Assembly (NCBI GenBank): GCA_030834125.1
Contig: JAURFW010000016.1
Location: forward strand, 1 to 41,478
DNA length: 41,478 bases
Direction of reading: 5' to 3'
Source of the DNA: Bacteroidota bacterium
GTDB lineage: Bacteria > Bacteroidota > Bacteroidia > NS11-12g > UBA955
Positions 15,834-25,106 of this stretch are shown one piece after another. The first letter of the stretch is position 1. Each line of letters starts with the position of its first letter. Made by a program: the position numbers and the translations under genes. A model generated the notes under the pieces. It had not been told where the DNA came from and did not search any database. It saw nothing but the letters and a program-made list of their open reading frames with translations.

Positions 15834-16474
15834 AACCTTGGGTTAGGAAAGTTATAAAGTTACTTTTATTGGTAAGTGTTTTATTCGTTATTTATTTTTG
15901 CTTTACTACCACTGAATCAAAAAGTATTTTTGCATGTCACACGCGTAATATACAAGAATACTGGACCGCATATACTGGTCCGTGGTTTCATGGATCTGTA
16001 GATCATTTAACTTCTAATATCATTTCGTTAACAGGTCTAGGAATGTTGTTCTTAGTTTATTTTTCCATGAATTCGTTTTGGAAATTTTGGGTTATACAAT
16101 TTTTAATTTCTTCAAATATTTTATTTTTTCTCGGAGATTCAGGAGAGCATCATTTGGGAGCCTCAACTTGGGTATATTCTTTTGCTGGTTATTTACTTTC
16201 AATTTCATTGATTTCAAAGAACCGACGGATAAAATCAATGGCATTAATTATTGCTCTTTGGTATGGAACCATGTGGTGGGGTCTATTGCCACTAATTCCA
16301 AATGTTTCTCATGAAGGGCATATTTCGGGGTTAATAACTGGAGTATTAATTGCGATTTGGAAAATGCCAGAATGGCAACAAGAATTGGCGCAAGAGCCTG
16401 CTTGGTTGGAGCCGAATGAACAAAGAAATGACAAAACGCCAAATCCTTATGATTCATTGACAGATGAAGAATGA
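15803..16474 (+). CDS. Rhomboid-family intramembrane serine protease
   Basis: Rhomboids cut substrate helices inside the membrane with a Ser-His dyad. The 223-residue protein has about six hydrophobic segments and, in order, HGSVDHLTSN (H63, H68, N72; the oxyanion-side motif of rhomboids), GASTWVYSFAGYLL with putative nucleophile S121, and SHEGHISGLITG with catalytic H173. The serine motif reads GAST where most rhomboids have GASG, which may change the active-site loop. The C-terminal 40 residues are hydrophilic and cytoplasmic or extracellular. The start is the ATG inside the acetyltransferase gene; the end overlaps the convergent transporter gene by 28 bp. Confidence 0.85.
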   Translation: MDKYTSGFDLKPWVRKVIKLLLLVSVLFVIYFCFTTTESKSIFACHTRNIQEYWTAYTGPWFHGSVDHLTSNIISLTGLGMLFLVYFSMNSFWKFWVIQFLISSNILFFLGDSGEHHLGASTWVYSFAGYLLSISLISKNRRIKSMALIIALWYGTMWWGLLPLIPNVSHEGHISGLITGVLIAIWKMPEWQQELAQEPAWLEPNEQRNDKTPNPYDSLTDEE

Positions 16475-17694
16475 TTCTCCTTAAAAAAGATTACAAATAA
16501 TATCCCTAAAATTAGAGAGTAAATAGCAAAACTCATCCAAATACCAGGCCAATTTTTTTGTTGAGTTGTCAAATCGAGAATATAATATTTTTGAATTGCA
16601 TATCCGCTAATAAGGCTTCCTAATACTGCCCCGATACCATTTACCATCATTGTAAACATTCCTTGTGCACTGGATCTAATGTTTTCGCTAACATGTTGTT
16701 CAATATATAATGATCCTGAAACATTAAAGAAGTCAAAAGCCATTCCATAAATAATACAACTCAATACTATCATCCAAAGTCCATCACCTGGATTCCCAAA
16801 AGAAAATAGTCCAAAGCGTAATACCCAAGCAATTATAGAGAAGAATATTACATTTTTTATTCCAAATCGTTTCATGAAAAATGGAATTGTAAGTATAAAA
16901 AGCGTTTCGCTTATTTGCGAGATACTAATAATCATTGCAGGATATCTTACAGTGAGTGAATCTTTGTAAAGATACATAGAATTAAAGTCTTTTAGGAAAG
17001 GGGTTCCGTACATATTAGTTAATTGTAATGCTGCGCCCATTCCCATAGCAAATAATAAAAATATCGCGAATCTTTTATCTCTTATTAGGGTTAGTGCTTG
17101 AGTAAAGAACTTCCTATTTTCTCTCTCAACAGTTGTTTTTCCAAGAGGTGGACAGTTTGGTAAGGTAAAAGAGAAAATAGCTAATATAATTGATGAAATT
17201 CCACCCACATAAAATTGATTAGGATGTTGTTCCCATCCTGATAGGCTTATAGTCCAAAGTGCAATAATAAAACCAATAGTACCCCAAACTCTAATCGGTG
17301 GGAAACTTTTAATAATGTCTAATTTCTCTCTCTTTAATAGAGTATATGCGACCGTATTAGATAATGAGATTGTAGGCATATAAAAGAACATTGTACCCAG
17401 TAAGATCCAAAACATCTCTGTTGGGGTTTCCGCAATGGGTAAAATGAACAATCCTATTCCGCCTATTATATGAAATATACCATATAGAACTTGAGCAGGT
17501 ACATATCTATCAGTTAAGATGCCAGCAATTGCAGGCATAAATAACGCGGCAAAACCCATTGTTGAAAATATTATTCCAAACTCATCAGGCTGCCATTGTT
17601 TATTTACAAAGCAGTACGATCCAATTGTTATAAGCCAACTTCCCCAAATAAAAAATTGAAGAAAACTAAGCCCAGTTAGTTTTAACTTGATCAT
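16447..17694 (-). CDS. MFS nucleoside:H+ symporter-type permease
   Basis: The 415-residue protein has 12 predicted membrane helices. Its N-terminus (FLQFFIWGSWLITIGSY) and later LLGTMFFYMPTISLSNTVAY match the NupG/XapB nucleoside permease branch of the major facilitator superfamily, with the FPPIRVWGTIGFI loop after helix 4-5. It should import nucleosides (or a related purine/pyrimidine compound) with protons across the inner membrane. It follows gmhA by 49 bp and is probably the last gene of the dsbD-gmhA unit. Confidence 0.9.
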   Translation of the reverse strand: MIKLKLTGLSFLQFFIWGSWLITIGSYCFVNKQWQPDEFGIIFSTMGFAALFMPAIAGILTDRYVPAQVLYGIFHIIGGIGLFILPIAETPTEMFWILLGTMFFYMPTISLSNTVAYTLLKREKLDIIKSFPPIRVWGTIGFIIALWTISLSGWEQHPNQFYVGGISSIILAIFSFTLPNCPPLGKTTVERENRKFFTQALTLIRDKRFAIFLLFAMGMGAALQLTNMYGTPFLKDFNSMYLYKDSLTVRYPAMIISISQISETLFILTIPFFMKRFGIKNVIFFSIIAWVLRFGLFSFGNPGDGLWMIVLSCIIYGMAFDFFNVSGSLYIEQHVSENIRSSAQGMFTMMVNGIGAVLGSLISGYAIQKYYILDLTTQQKNWPGIWMSFAIYSLILGILFVIFFKENHSSSVNES

Positions 17695-17743
17695 GTGGTA
17701 TTCTCTCCCAAATATAGGTTATAAAAGGAGATGAAATTTCAAT

Positions 17744-18328
17744 TTATTTTAAATTTAAGGAATGCTCAACCCCATCAATTAAAGTGTGAATCACTTTAAT
17801 ATGAATTTCTTGAGCTCGATCGGCAAATTCAGAATATGGAGCACGTATTTCTAAATCACACAAACTAGAAATTATTCCACCATTCTTACCTGTTAAACCA
17901 ATAGTTTTCAAGCCTAAAGACTTTGCTGTTTCCATAGCTAAGGCCACATTTTTACTATTCCCGCTAGTACTAATGCCAAGCAGAATATCGCCGGGTTTAC
18001 CATGTGCTTCTATGAATCTAGAAAAGATATAATCATAGCCATAATCATTGCCTACACAAGAAATATGGCTTGGATCACTAATTGCTATGGCGGGTAATGC
18101 TTTTCGATTATTTCGGTATCTTCCCGTTAATTCTTCTGCGAAGTGCATAGAATCACAATGACTACCTCCATTACCACAGGAAATAACCTTTCCTCCGTTA
18201 TTAAAACTGTCAGATAATAATTGAATAGCCTCATTTATTCGATTCATGTTTTCATGATTTTGAATAAATTCACTCAGAATATTCTGAGCTTCGGAAAAAT
18301 GGGATTGAGGGTTGAATTTTGTATTCAC
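17744..18328 (-). CDS. gmhA: Phosphoheptose isomerase GmhA
   Basis: GmhA converts sedoheptulose 7-phosphate to glycero-manno-heptose 7-phosphate, the entry step to ADP-heptose for lipopolysaccharide core. The 194-residue SIS-domain protein is very close to E. coli GmhA from memory: [42 protein letters not shown] and [11 protein letters not shown] (phosphosugar loop). The metal ligands are H62, E66, Q173 and H181, at positions equivalent to H61, E65, Q172 and H180. The start is GTG (18326-18328), 4 nt after the dsbD stop. None of the later heptose genes is in the window. Confidence 0.95.
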   Translation of the reverse strand: MNTKFNPQSHFSEAQNILSEFIQNHENMNRINEAIQLLSDSFNNGGKVISCGNGGSHCDSMHFAEELTGRYRNNRKALPAIAISDPSHISCVGNDYGYDYIFSRFIEAHGKPGDILLGISTSGNSKNVALAMETAKSLGLKTIGLTGKNGGIISSLCDLEIRAPYSEFADRAQEIHIKVIHTLIDGVEHSLNLK

Positions 18329-18332
18329 CAGG

Positions 18333-20477
18333 TTATTTATTTTGTCTTTTTTGAAATTCTGCTAAGCCATCTTTAAGAAACTGCAGAAAGGGTTCAACTT
18401 CAAATTTGAAGTAATCAGCGCCACGTGCTTCTTGAACTAGTTCTTCATTTCCATCTAACAGGCAATATAAAGGCTGGGTTAATTTACCGAAATATAATTC
18501 TTCTAAATCTGCATTTTTATCTCCTAACTTTAGGATTTTCTTACCCGATTTGCTTGTGTAAATCTCTTTTTCCGGCAGCAAGATTTTTTTGTCATCTACA
18601 TAAAGAGAAACAACTACATAGTCGTTTTTAAGCATTTTAAGAACCTGTGGGTCTGCCCATACTTTCTCTTCCATTTTACGGCAATTTACGCATCCATGTC
18701 CTGTGAAATCAATGAATAATGGTTTTCCTTGCTGTTTTGCGCATGCCATGGCTTCATCGTAATCGTAATAACTACGTATTCCATGTGGGCTATGTAATGA
18801 TTCTGAATATCTTGGGGTTGAGCAAATGCCCGCATCGGACTCTGCTTGCCTATCGAGTCTAAAGTCTTGTGTGCTCATTGGTGGTAAATATCCGGCTAAT
18901 GCTTTTAATGGAGCTCCAAACATTCCGGGAATCATATACACTACAAATGAAAACACTGTAATTATTAAACTCAATCGAAATATCCCAATTTTTTCGTCAC
19001 CAGAACTATCATGATCGAAATGTATTTTTCCCATTAAGTACAATCCGAGCAAACTAAATACTACAATCCAAATTGCAAGGTAAATTTCTCTATCTAAGAT
19101 TCCCCAATGATAGGTTTGATCTGGAATACTTAAGAACTTTAAAGCAAATGCTACCTCTATAAACCCTAGAACTACTTTAACACTGTTGAGCCAACCACCA
19201 CTCTTCGGTAAAGAGTTTAACCAAGATGGGAACAATGCAAGTAGGCCAAAGGGCAACGCAAAGGCTAAGGAAAATCCAAACATTGCAACAATTGGTCTGG
19301 CTGCGCCTCCACTAGCGGCTTCTACTAATACAGTTCCAACTATTGGCCCTGTACAAGAAAAAGAAACAAGGGCAATTGTAATCGCCATGAAAATTGGGCC
19401 CATTAAGCCACCTTTATCTGCTTGTTGATCAACTTTATTTACAATCCATGACGGAAGTGTAATTTCAAAAGCTCCAAAGAAACTTGCAGCAAATACTAAA
19501 AATATAATAGTAAAAAATAAGTTTGGAGCCCAATGCGTGGAAAGCCAATTTGCAAAATCTGGACCTACTAACATCGCAACAAAAGTTCCGATAATTGTAT
19601 AAAGAGCAATTATTGAAATAGAGAACACAAAACTATCTCTAAGTGCTATCGCACGAACTTTGTTCCTTATAAAGAAGGAAACCGTCATAGGTATCATTGG
19701 GAATACACATGGGGTTAACAATGCGGTAAATCCACTCAATAAAGCAAGTATAAATAAGCCCCATATGTCATCTTTAGATTCTTCGGGTGTATTTCCATTA
19801 AAGGTTTTTATACCATTTAATTTATCTGGATCTTTATAACCTAAATCGCTTGAATTAGTTGTGTTTGGTGAAGGTTCTTTTGTGGAATTTGAATCAATCT
19901 GCTCAATTTGCTCGGGTGAATCTTGAGTTTCAATTGGCTTGGGAATTGTTACAACGGGATCGGTAGTTGATGTTTGGAATTTCCCAGTAACATTGAGTGC
20001 TGAAGTGCTGATTTTGACATCTCTTATGTTTTCACAACCAGATTCGTTACATATTTGTCCATTAAATAACATCTCAATAGATGTTACGGATTTGAGTACC
20101 TTGATTTTTTGACGGAATTCGCCTTTATCAGTAAATTCACCAGTAGAGCAATTCCAAATCTCGGTTTCCTTAACCATGTGATCTCCGACACCATAGAATT
20201 TACCAATTAATTTATATTCGTTGGTTGGTGTAAAATCAATAGTGGCTCGAATAGGACCGTCAAATTCGCTACAATCACTTTTTTCACTGTATACATGAAA
20301 TCCTTTAGCAATATTGAAAGAAATGATTATTTCTATTTCATCACCTACCTTAACTCCATTAGTTTTGGAGAACGAAGTTTTAAATTTGGGTTTCGGAAAA
20401 CCTTGAGCTTGTGAAAAAGCAAAACTGCTAATACCAAGCAACAGAAATATCCAAGTTAATTGTAACGAATTTCGCAT
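18333..20477 (-). CDS. dsbD: Thiol:disulfide interchange protein DsbD
   Basis: DsbD carries electrons from cytoplasmic thioredoxin across the inner membrane to envelope thiol oxidoreductases. I start at the ATG at 20477 (714 aa) because a good signal peptide ([15 protein letters not shown]...) follows and a perfect -7 promoter lies 5 nt upstream; longer starts exist but lack this. The N-terminal DsbD-alpha domain contains cysteines in NCSTG and [10 protein letters not shown], then eight-helix transmembrane domain with TPCVFPMIP and [11 protein letters not shown], and a C-terminal thioredoxin-like domain with GHGCVNC (C596, C599). All three pairs of cysteines are present. The TlpA-like protein at 507 is a natural client (inference). 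Confidence 0.93.
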   Translation of the reverse strand: MRNSLQLTWIFLLLGISSFAFSQAQGFPKPKFKTSFSKTNGVKVGDEIEIIISFNIAKGFHVYSEKSDCSEFDGPIRATIDFTPTNEYKLIGKFYGVGDHMVKETEIWNCSTGEFTDKGEFRQKIKVLKSVTSIEMLFNGQICNESGCENIRDVKISTSALNVTGKFQTSTTDPVVTIPKPIETQDSPEQIEQIDSNSTKEPSPNTTNSSDLGYKDPDKLNGIKTFNGNTPEESKDDIWGLFILALLSGFTALLTPCVFPMIPMTVSFFIRNKVRAIALRDSFVFSISIIALYTIIGTFVAMLVGPDFANWLSTHWAPNLFFTIIFLVFAASFFGAFEITLPSWIVNKVDQQADKGGLMGPIFMAITIALVSFSCTGPIVGTVLVEAASGGAARPIVAMFGFSLAFALPFGLLALFPSWLNSLPKSGGWLNSVKVVLGFIEVAFALKFLSIPDQTYHWGILDREIYLAIWIVVFSLLGLYLMGKIHFDHDSSGDEKIGIFRLSLIITVFSFVVYMIPGMFGAPLKALAGYLPPMSTQDFRLDRQAESDAGICSTPRYSESLHSPHGIRSYYDYDEAMACAKQQGKPLFIDFTGHGCVNCRKMEEKVWADPQVLKMLKNDYVVVSLYVDDKKILLPEKEIYTSKSGKKILKLGDKNADLEELYFGKLTQPLYCLLDGNEELVQEARGADYFKFEVEPFLQFLKDGLAEFQKRQNK

Positions 20478-20482
20478 TTTTA

Positions 20483-20490
20483 CAAAATTA
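20483..20490 (-). promoter_or_regulatory. Promoter -7 element for dsbD
   Basis: Minus-strand TAATTTTG is a perfect TAnnTTTG ending 5 nt before the ATG at 20477. It supports that start over the longer frame and predicts a leaderless transcript. No clear -33 TTG at 17-23 nt was seen. Confidence 0.5.
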
Positions 20491-20585
20491 CCCATAATCA
20501 TTGGAATTGATGTAATCTTATACACATAATTGGAATTTTCCCCCGCATGTGAAAAACAAAAACGGATAATTAATTATTTCGGTAA

Positions 20586-20593
20586 TAGGTTTG
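20586..20593 (+). promoter_or_regulatory. Promoter -7 element for the LysM glucosaminidase gene
   Basis: TAGGTTTG matches TAnnTTTG and ends 11 nt before the ATG at 20605. It supports that ATG over the upstream in-frame start at 20530. The -33 element is not recognisable. Confidence 0.45.
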
Positions 20594-20604
20594 AGACTTC
20601 GTAT

Positions 20605-22104
20605 ATGAAAACTATTGTAAATGCGTTGAAATGTGTAATACTGGCATCTGTGTTTTTACTAATTGGCAATGTGAAATCACAATCTAATTCATTAACCACA
20701 CAAAAATATATAGATTCCTTTAAGGATGCGGCTATGCAGGAAATGCGTGTTTACGGCATACCTGCAAGTATAACCCTTGGTCAAGGAATTTTAGAAAGTG
20801 CTTCGGGAAATTCACGACTTTGCAAGGAGTGTAATAATCACTTTGGAATTAAATGTAGGAAAAACTGGGATGGCAAATTTTGTCTTGCTGATGACGATGC
20901 AAAAGACGAATGTTTCAGGGGATACGAAACTGCAAATGAGAGTTATCGCGACCACTCTTTGTTTTTGAAAAATAGCAAAAGATATGAATTCTTATTTGAG
21001 TTACCTCCTACAGATTATGAAAATTGGGCGCATGGCTTAAGAAAAGCGGGATATGCAACTAATCCATCCTATGGGAATATATTGATTAGAGTAATTGAAA
21101 AATATAGACTCAGCCTTTACGATAGCATTGTAGTCCTTGGTCAGGATTATTTAACAGAAGGGCCAGGTAAAGTGATGAATGTTAATGGTTTGCCGGCTGT
21201 TGCTGCTAGGACTGGCGACAATGTCCAAAATTTGGCAAAAGAAAATGATTTAGCCCAATGGCGTTTGTGTAAATACAATGATTTAGATGGTAAAAATCTT
21301 ATTAATCCCGGTGAAATTCTGTATCTTAAACCTAAGAGAGATAAAGGCATGGAAAAAACTCATATTGTAAAGCGAGGTGAAACTTTACATGATGTTTCTC
21401 AAATGCATGCCATTAAACTTAAATCATTAAGGAAATTAAATAGGTTAAAAGATGGGCAAGAACCAGCTGTTGGTGAGGAGATTAATCTTCAGGAAAAAAG
21501 AGAATTGCCTCCTAAGATTGTAAGTGGTGAAGTCCCAATGTCTAAGGTAACGAAGATTTTTCAACAGGAAAAAAAATTAGATCCAAATACGTATGAAGTA
21601 TTAAAGGATGAAACAATTGAGTCAATTGCAAATAAGTTTAACGTAAGTGTTTTGAACATAGTTCGTTGGAACGATATGGAGTTTGCAGAGGTTAAAATGG
21701 GACAAATTTTAATTTTAGCTCCTGGGGTTAAGTCATCTTCTGAAGTTAGGTCAGCGGTAAATGATGATAAGGAGTTAAAATCATTTATTCATACGGTAAT
21801 GAAAGGCGAAACAGTATTTTCTATTGCGCGTCATTATGGTATTTCTGCAAAAACTATAATTGAGGCTAATCCTAGTCTTCAAAATGGTGATCAATTGATA
21901 GTTGATCAAGTAATTTCTTTAGTGCCACAAGATGAAAAAAAGCCTGAAACCGCAGTTCAAACTCCAAATATTCATTATGTAAAACCAGGTGAAACTCTTT
22001 ACGCAATAAGCGTAAAGTATGGAATTTCTGTAGAGGATTTGAAGTCCTTAAATGAATTGAAAAATAACAGTATTTGGGTTGGACAGAAGTTGAAATTGAA
22101 CTAA
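20605..22104 (+). CDS. Peptidoglycan N-acetylglucosaminidase with five LysM repeats
   Basis: From the ATG at 20605 (499 aa) the protein has a signal peptide (about 1-25, cleaved near KSQS), a glucosaminidase domain of the FlgJ/AcmA type (about 30-175), and five LysM-type repeats at about 198-242, 252-296, 329-372, 395-440 and 457-499. The predicted acid catalyst is E64 in GQGILESASG. The domain has several cysteines (C75, C78, C84, C93, C103) as in Bacteroidota homologues. It would hydrolyse GlcNAc-MurNAc bonds in the periplasm, bound to the wall by LysM, for growth or daughter-cell separation. It is divergent from dsbD, and its stop is 3 bp from the convergent aspartate kinase stop. Confidence 0.93.
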   Translation: MKTIVNALKCVILASVFLLIGNVKSQSNSLTTQKYIDSFKDAAMQEMRVYGIPASITLGQGILESASGNSRLCKECNNHFGIKCRKNWDGKFCLADDDAKDECFRGYETANESYRDHSLFLKNSKRYEFLFELPPTDYENWAHGLRKAGYATNPSYGNILIRVIEKYRLSLYDSIVVLGQDYLTEGPGKVMNVNGLPAVAARTGDNVQNLAKENDLAQWRLCKYNDLDGKNLINPGEILYLKPKRDKGMEKTHIVKRGETLHDVSQMHAIKLKSLRKLNRLKDGQEPAVGEEINLQEKRELPPKIVSGEVPMSKVTKIFQQEKKLDPNTYEVLKDETIESIANKFNVSVLNIVRWNDMEFAEVKMGQILILAPGVKSSSEVRSAVNDDKELKSFIHTVMKGETVFSIARHYGISAKTIIEANPSLQNGDQLIVDQVISLVPQDEKKPETAVQTPNIHYVKPGETLYAISVKYGISVEDLKSLNELKNNSIWVGQKLKLN

Positions 22105-22107
22105 TAA

Positions 22108-23373
22108 TTATTTAATCACATAGTGAGTTACTTGGCCAATATTTTGCTCAAGTAATATTTCTCCCATCTTTGATATTTCGTTTTTATCTTTTTCATTCCC
22201 TTTGCCGTAAAGGGTTACTAATTGTAAACCAGATTTTACTGTTACATTAAAATGCTCTTTTAATTTGGAAATTAGCGTTTCATGCCTGTTTTCACGGTCA
22301 TCTATCACGCAGTTGAACTGGATAGCCGAATTTTGCATGATATTCATTCGTACTTTGTTATTCAATAATGTGCTGAGTATGAAACTTAAACTATCTTCCG
22401 CGATGAATGTATAATCTCTTGTAGAGATTTCTAATAAAATTTGACTATTCTTATGGATTTTTGATGTGATTTCAGATGAGTTGGTATCTTGAGATACGCA
22501 AGTACCAGTTGCATCTATGTTTAAGAAAGATCTAACGTATAATGGAATATTTGAAGCCTTAAGAGGTTGAATTGTTTTTGGGTGAATTACTGATGCCCCG
22601 TAGTAGGCGAGTTCAATTGCATCATTGTAGGATAAACTATTTAAAAGATGTGTATTTTGAAATTTCTTAGGATCTGCATTCATTACACCTGGCACGTCTT
22701 TCCATATTGTTACACTTTCTGCATTTAATAATTTACCAAATATAGCAGCAGAATAGTCGCTTCCCTCGCGACCAAGAGTAGTACTTTCGCCTTTTTCACC
22801 TTTACCAATAAAACCTTGGGCAATTATGAGATTTTTTTGCGACAAGGGTTCCAATCTATTTTTTACAATCCTTTCTGTATCTTCCCACTGCACACGGGCA
22901 TCTCTATATCTACTATCTGTTGAAATAAAGTTTCTTGAATCAACCCATTGATTTCTAATGCCTAACTTTAAAAGATAACCACTTACTATTCTTGTACTAA
23001 TTAACTCCCCGAAAACAACTATTTGATCGTAAATGAAATCGAAGTCTTCCTTTAGATTTTCGTTGTCAAGTAAACATTCTAATTCTAACATAAGATTATA
23101 AACCTCATTCATCCAAATTGGTGTGTCCTCTTGGAATAAATCTTTTATTATACTCTCATGAAAGGATTTGAACTTTTCAATAAGCTGGTTTAAATCACTG
23201 TTTTCGTGATAATATGCATTAATGATTTTCTCTAATGCATTGGTGGATTTTCCCATTGCACTGATTACAACTAGGATAGGTGATGTCTCGGCATCTTTAG
23301 AAATAATTTGAGCTACATTTTTTACACCGTTTGCATCTTTCACAGAAGCTCCACCAAACTTATATATTTTCAT
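22108..23373 (-). CDS. lysC: Aspartate kinase (monofunctional)
   Basis: Aspartate kinase phosphorylates aspartate, the first step to lysine, threonine and methionine. The 421-residue product begins MKIYKFGGASVKDANGVKN, the kinase phosphate-binding strand, and contains GFIGKGEKGESTTLGREGSDYSAA and the VPGVMNADPK region typical of the amino-acid kinase fold. The last 130 residues form the regulatory ACT region (two short ACT-like units with LLEISTRDYTF). It is not fused to homoserine dehydrogenase. It is a stand-alone gene divergent from fbp. The lysC name is one of several used for such proteins; allosteric specificity is unknown. Confidence 0.9.
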   Translation of the reverse strand: MKIYKFGGASVKDANGVKNVAQIISKDAETSPILVVISAMGKSTNALEKIINAYYHENSDLNQLIEKFKSFHESIIKDLFQEDTPIWMNEVYNLMLELECLLDNENLKEDFDFIYDQIVVFGELISTRIVSGYLLKLGIRNQWVDSRNFISTDSRYRDARVQWEDTERIVKNRLEPLSQKNLIIAQGFIGKGEKGESTTLGREGSDYSAAIFGKLLNAESVTIWKDVPGVMNADPKKFQNTHLLNSLSYNDAIELAYYGASVIHPKTIQPLKASNIPLYVRSFLNIDATGTCVSQDTNSSEITSKIHKNSQILLEISTRDYTFIAEDSLSFILSTLLNNKVRMNIMQNSAIQFNCVIDDRENRHETLISKLKEHFNVTVKSGLQLVTLYGKGNEKDKNEISKMGEILLEQNIGQVTHYVIK

Positions 23374-23394
23374 CGTATTATTGAATAGTAAGGA

Positions 23395-23419
23395 AAATCA
23401 AGGATTTTTTACTTGATTT
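23395..23419. other. 8-bp inverted repeat between aspartate kinase and fbp
   Basis: AAATCAAG (23395-23402) and CTTGATTT (23412-23419) form a perfect 8-bp inverted repeat with a 9-nt T-rich loop, in the 78-bp space between the two divergent genes. It could be an operator or a weak hairpin. Confidence 0.3.
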
Positions 23420-23451
23420 GCAAAATAAATACATTATTTAGAGATTATCTC

Positions 23452-24465
23452 ATGTCCTATTCACAAATCATCACTCTAGAACAGTTCATTGTCGATCAAC
23501 AGTCACTTTACAAGGATGCAGATGGCTCATTAAGTAGAATTTTTAGATCTATTGAATTAGCTGCAAAAGTGGTGAATCGCGATGTTCGTAAGGCAGGATT
23601 AGTAGATATTCTTGGTAATCAAGGTACTTCTAATACTCATGGGGAAGAACAAAAGAAGCTCGATGTAATTGCAAATAATATTTTTATAGCGGCATTAGCT
23701 AAGAGTGGTGAAGTGAGTATTATAATTTCTGAGGAAAATGAAGATCCTATATTCCTTGAAGGTGCAGAAGAGGAAAAATATATTGTGGCCATTGATCCAT
23801 TAGATGGTAGCAGCAATATTGATGTTAATGCGAGTATAGGAAGTATATTTTCTATTTATAGAAGACCAACTGCCTCCAAAACAGCTAAAATTGAGGATTG
23901 TCTTCAAAAAGGGAAACATCAAGTTGCCGCTGGTTACGTAATATATGGCAGTAGTACTATGTTAGTTTACACCACAGGATTAGGTGTAAATGGTTTTACT
24001 TTAGATGATAATATTCAGGAGTTCTGTCTTTCTCATCCTGATATTGCAATTCCAACAAAAGGTAAGATTTTCTCAATTAATGAAGGTAATTATTCGGATT
24101 TTCCTGCAGGTGTTAAGTCCTACATAGAATATTGTAAGGCAAAAGATAAAGATACAAATAGACCATATTCAGCTCGTTACATTGGAAGTTTGATTGCTGA
24201 TTTTCACCGTAATTTATTAAAGGGAGGAATTTTTATTTATCCCCCTACAGAAAAATCACCAAACGGTAAATTGCGTTTGATGTATGAGTGTAATCCAATG
24301 TCATTTTTAATTGAACAGGCTGGTGGAAAAGCATCAACGGGTGAAACTCGAGTACTTGATGTTCAGCCAAATGATTTACACCAAAGGGTCCCATTGTTTA
24401 TCGGATCAACTGATATGGTTGAGTTAGCGGTATCTATGCTGAACGAAGAAGCATTGGTATCTTAG
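23452..24465 (+). CDS. fbp: Class 1 fructose-1,6-bisphosphatase
   Basis: Fructose-1,6-bisphosphatase makes fructose 6-phosphate, the key irreversible step of gluconeogenesis. The ATG at 23452 gives 337 residues, starting at the natural FBPase N-terminus; the upstream extension from 23413 is not conserved-looking. Metal-site motifs are IISEENEDP (acidic residues 94-97) and [16 protein letters not shown] (115-130), with the substrate segment [18 protein letters not shown] and [18 protein letters not shown] near the end, all typical of class 1 enzymes. Its TAG shares bases with the stop of the convergent recO (CTTAGG at 24461-24466). Confidence 0.96.
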   Translation: MSYSQIITLEQFIVDQQSLYKDADGSLSRIFRSIELAAKVVNRDVRKAGLVDILGNQGTSNTHGEEQKKLDVIANNIFIAALAKSGEVSIIISEENEDPIFLEGAEEEKYIVAIDPLDGSSNIDVNASIGSIFSIYRRPTASKTAKIEDCLQKGKHQVAAGYVIYGSSTMLVYTTGLGVNGFTLDDNIQEFCLSHPDIAIPTKGKIFSINEGNYSDFPAGVKSYIEYCKAKDKDTNRPYSARYIGSLIADFHRNLLKGGIFIYPPTEKSPNGKLRLMYECNPMSFLIEQAGGKASTGETRVLDVQPNDLHQRVPLFIGSTDMVELAVSMLNEEALVS

Positions 24466-25100
24466 GTATTTCCATACATAGTGTCTATAACCTCTAGCGT
24501 TTTTATCCGCTTTCCTGGAAAAACTTGCGTTTCCAAATTAAATAATAAATAATTTAAAATTGCTCTTCGTTGTTTTGGATTGGTTTGAGGATATTCAGAC
24601 TGGGCTAACTTTCTTAATACTTCTTTTATCTCAATTTCATTATTGCTATTGTGTGTAAATTCTAATTCATATCCTAAAATTTGAGTTATCCCGAAGATAA
24701 AAGCTGCAGGTTTCCAAGCTAGTGGAATTTGAGATGATTCCTCTGTCCAATGAAATATCAAAAAGTCAAATAACTCTGGTTCAGAATAAGCATCAGTTAC
24801 GCAATTAGAGGTTATTTCAGAGAAAAATTGAATAAGTTGAATGAGGTGAAAATTACTCATTAAGTTAGCACCTTTCATTAGCCCAATCTCTTTAATACGT
24901 TGAAGGCCTGAGTCTTTCTTGTTAAGTGATATATCAACAAGATTACCTATCTGAAAGTAAGCTGCTTTCTTCTGAGTGAGACTTTTCCCCTGTACAAGAA
25001 ATGCTAATAAACCAAAGTCACGAGTATAAATATGTACAACCGAGGAATTATCGGTATGTGGAATTTTTTTGAGAATTATTCCATCGGTAGTGCAATCCAT
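24462..25100 (-). CDS. recO: DNA repair protein RecO
   Basis: RecO loads RecA in the RecFOR gap-repair pathway. The 212-residue product has the N-terminal OB fold (about 1-80) with the family pattern [34 protein letters not shown] and QRIKEIGL, followed by the helical C-terminal half. It lacks zinc-ligand cysteines and is somewhat shorter than the usual 230-250 residues. It is 6 bp after the PD40 protein gene and is the last gene of the heme operon, although its function is unrelated. The association may be a simple read-through arrangement. Confidence 0.88.
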   Translation of the reverse strand: MDCTTDGIILKKIPHTDNSSVVHIYTRDFGLLAFLVQGKSLTQKKAAYFQIGNLVDISLNKKDSGLQRIKEIGLMKGANLMSNFHLIQLIQFFSEITSNCVTDAYSEPELFDFLIFHWTEESSQIPLAWKPAAFIFGITQILGYELEFTHNSNNEIEIKEVLRKLAQSEYPQTNPKQRRAILNYLLFNLETQVFPGKRIKTLEVIDTMYGNT

Positions 25101-25106
25101 ATTGGA

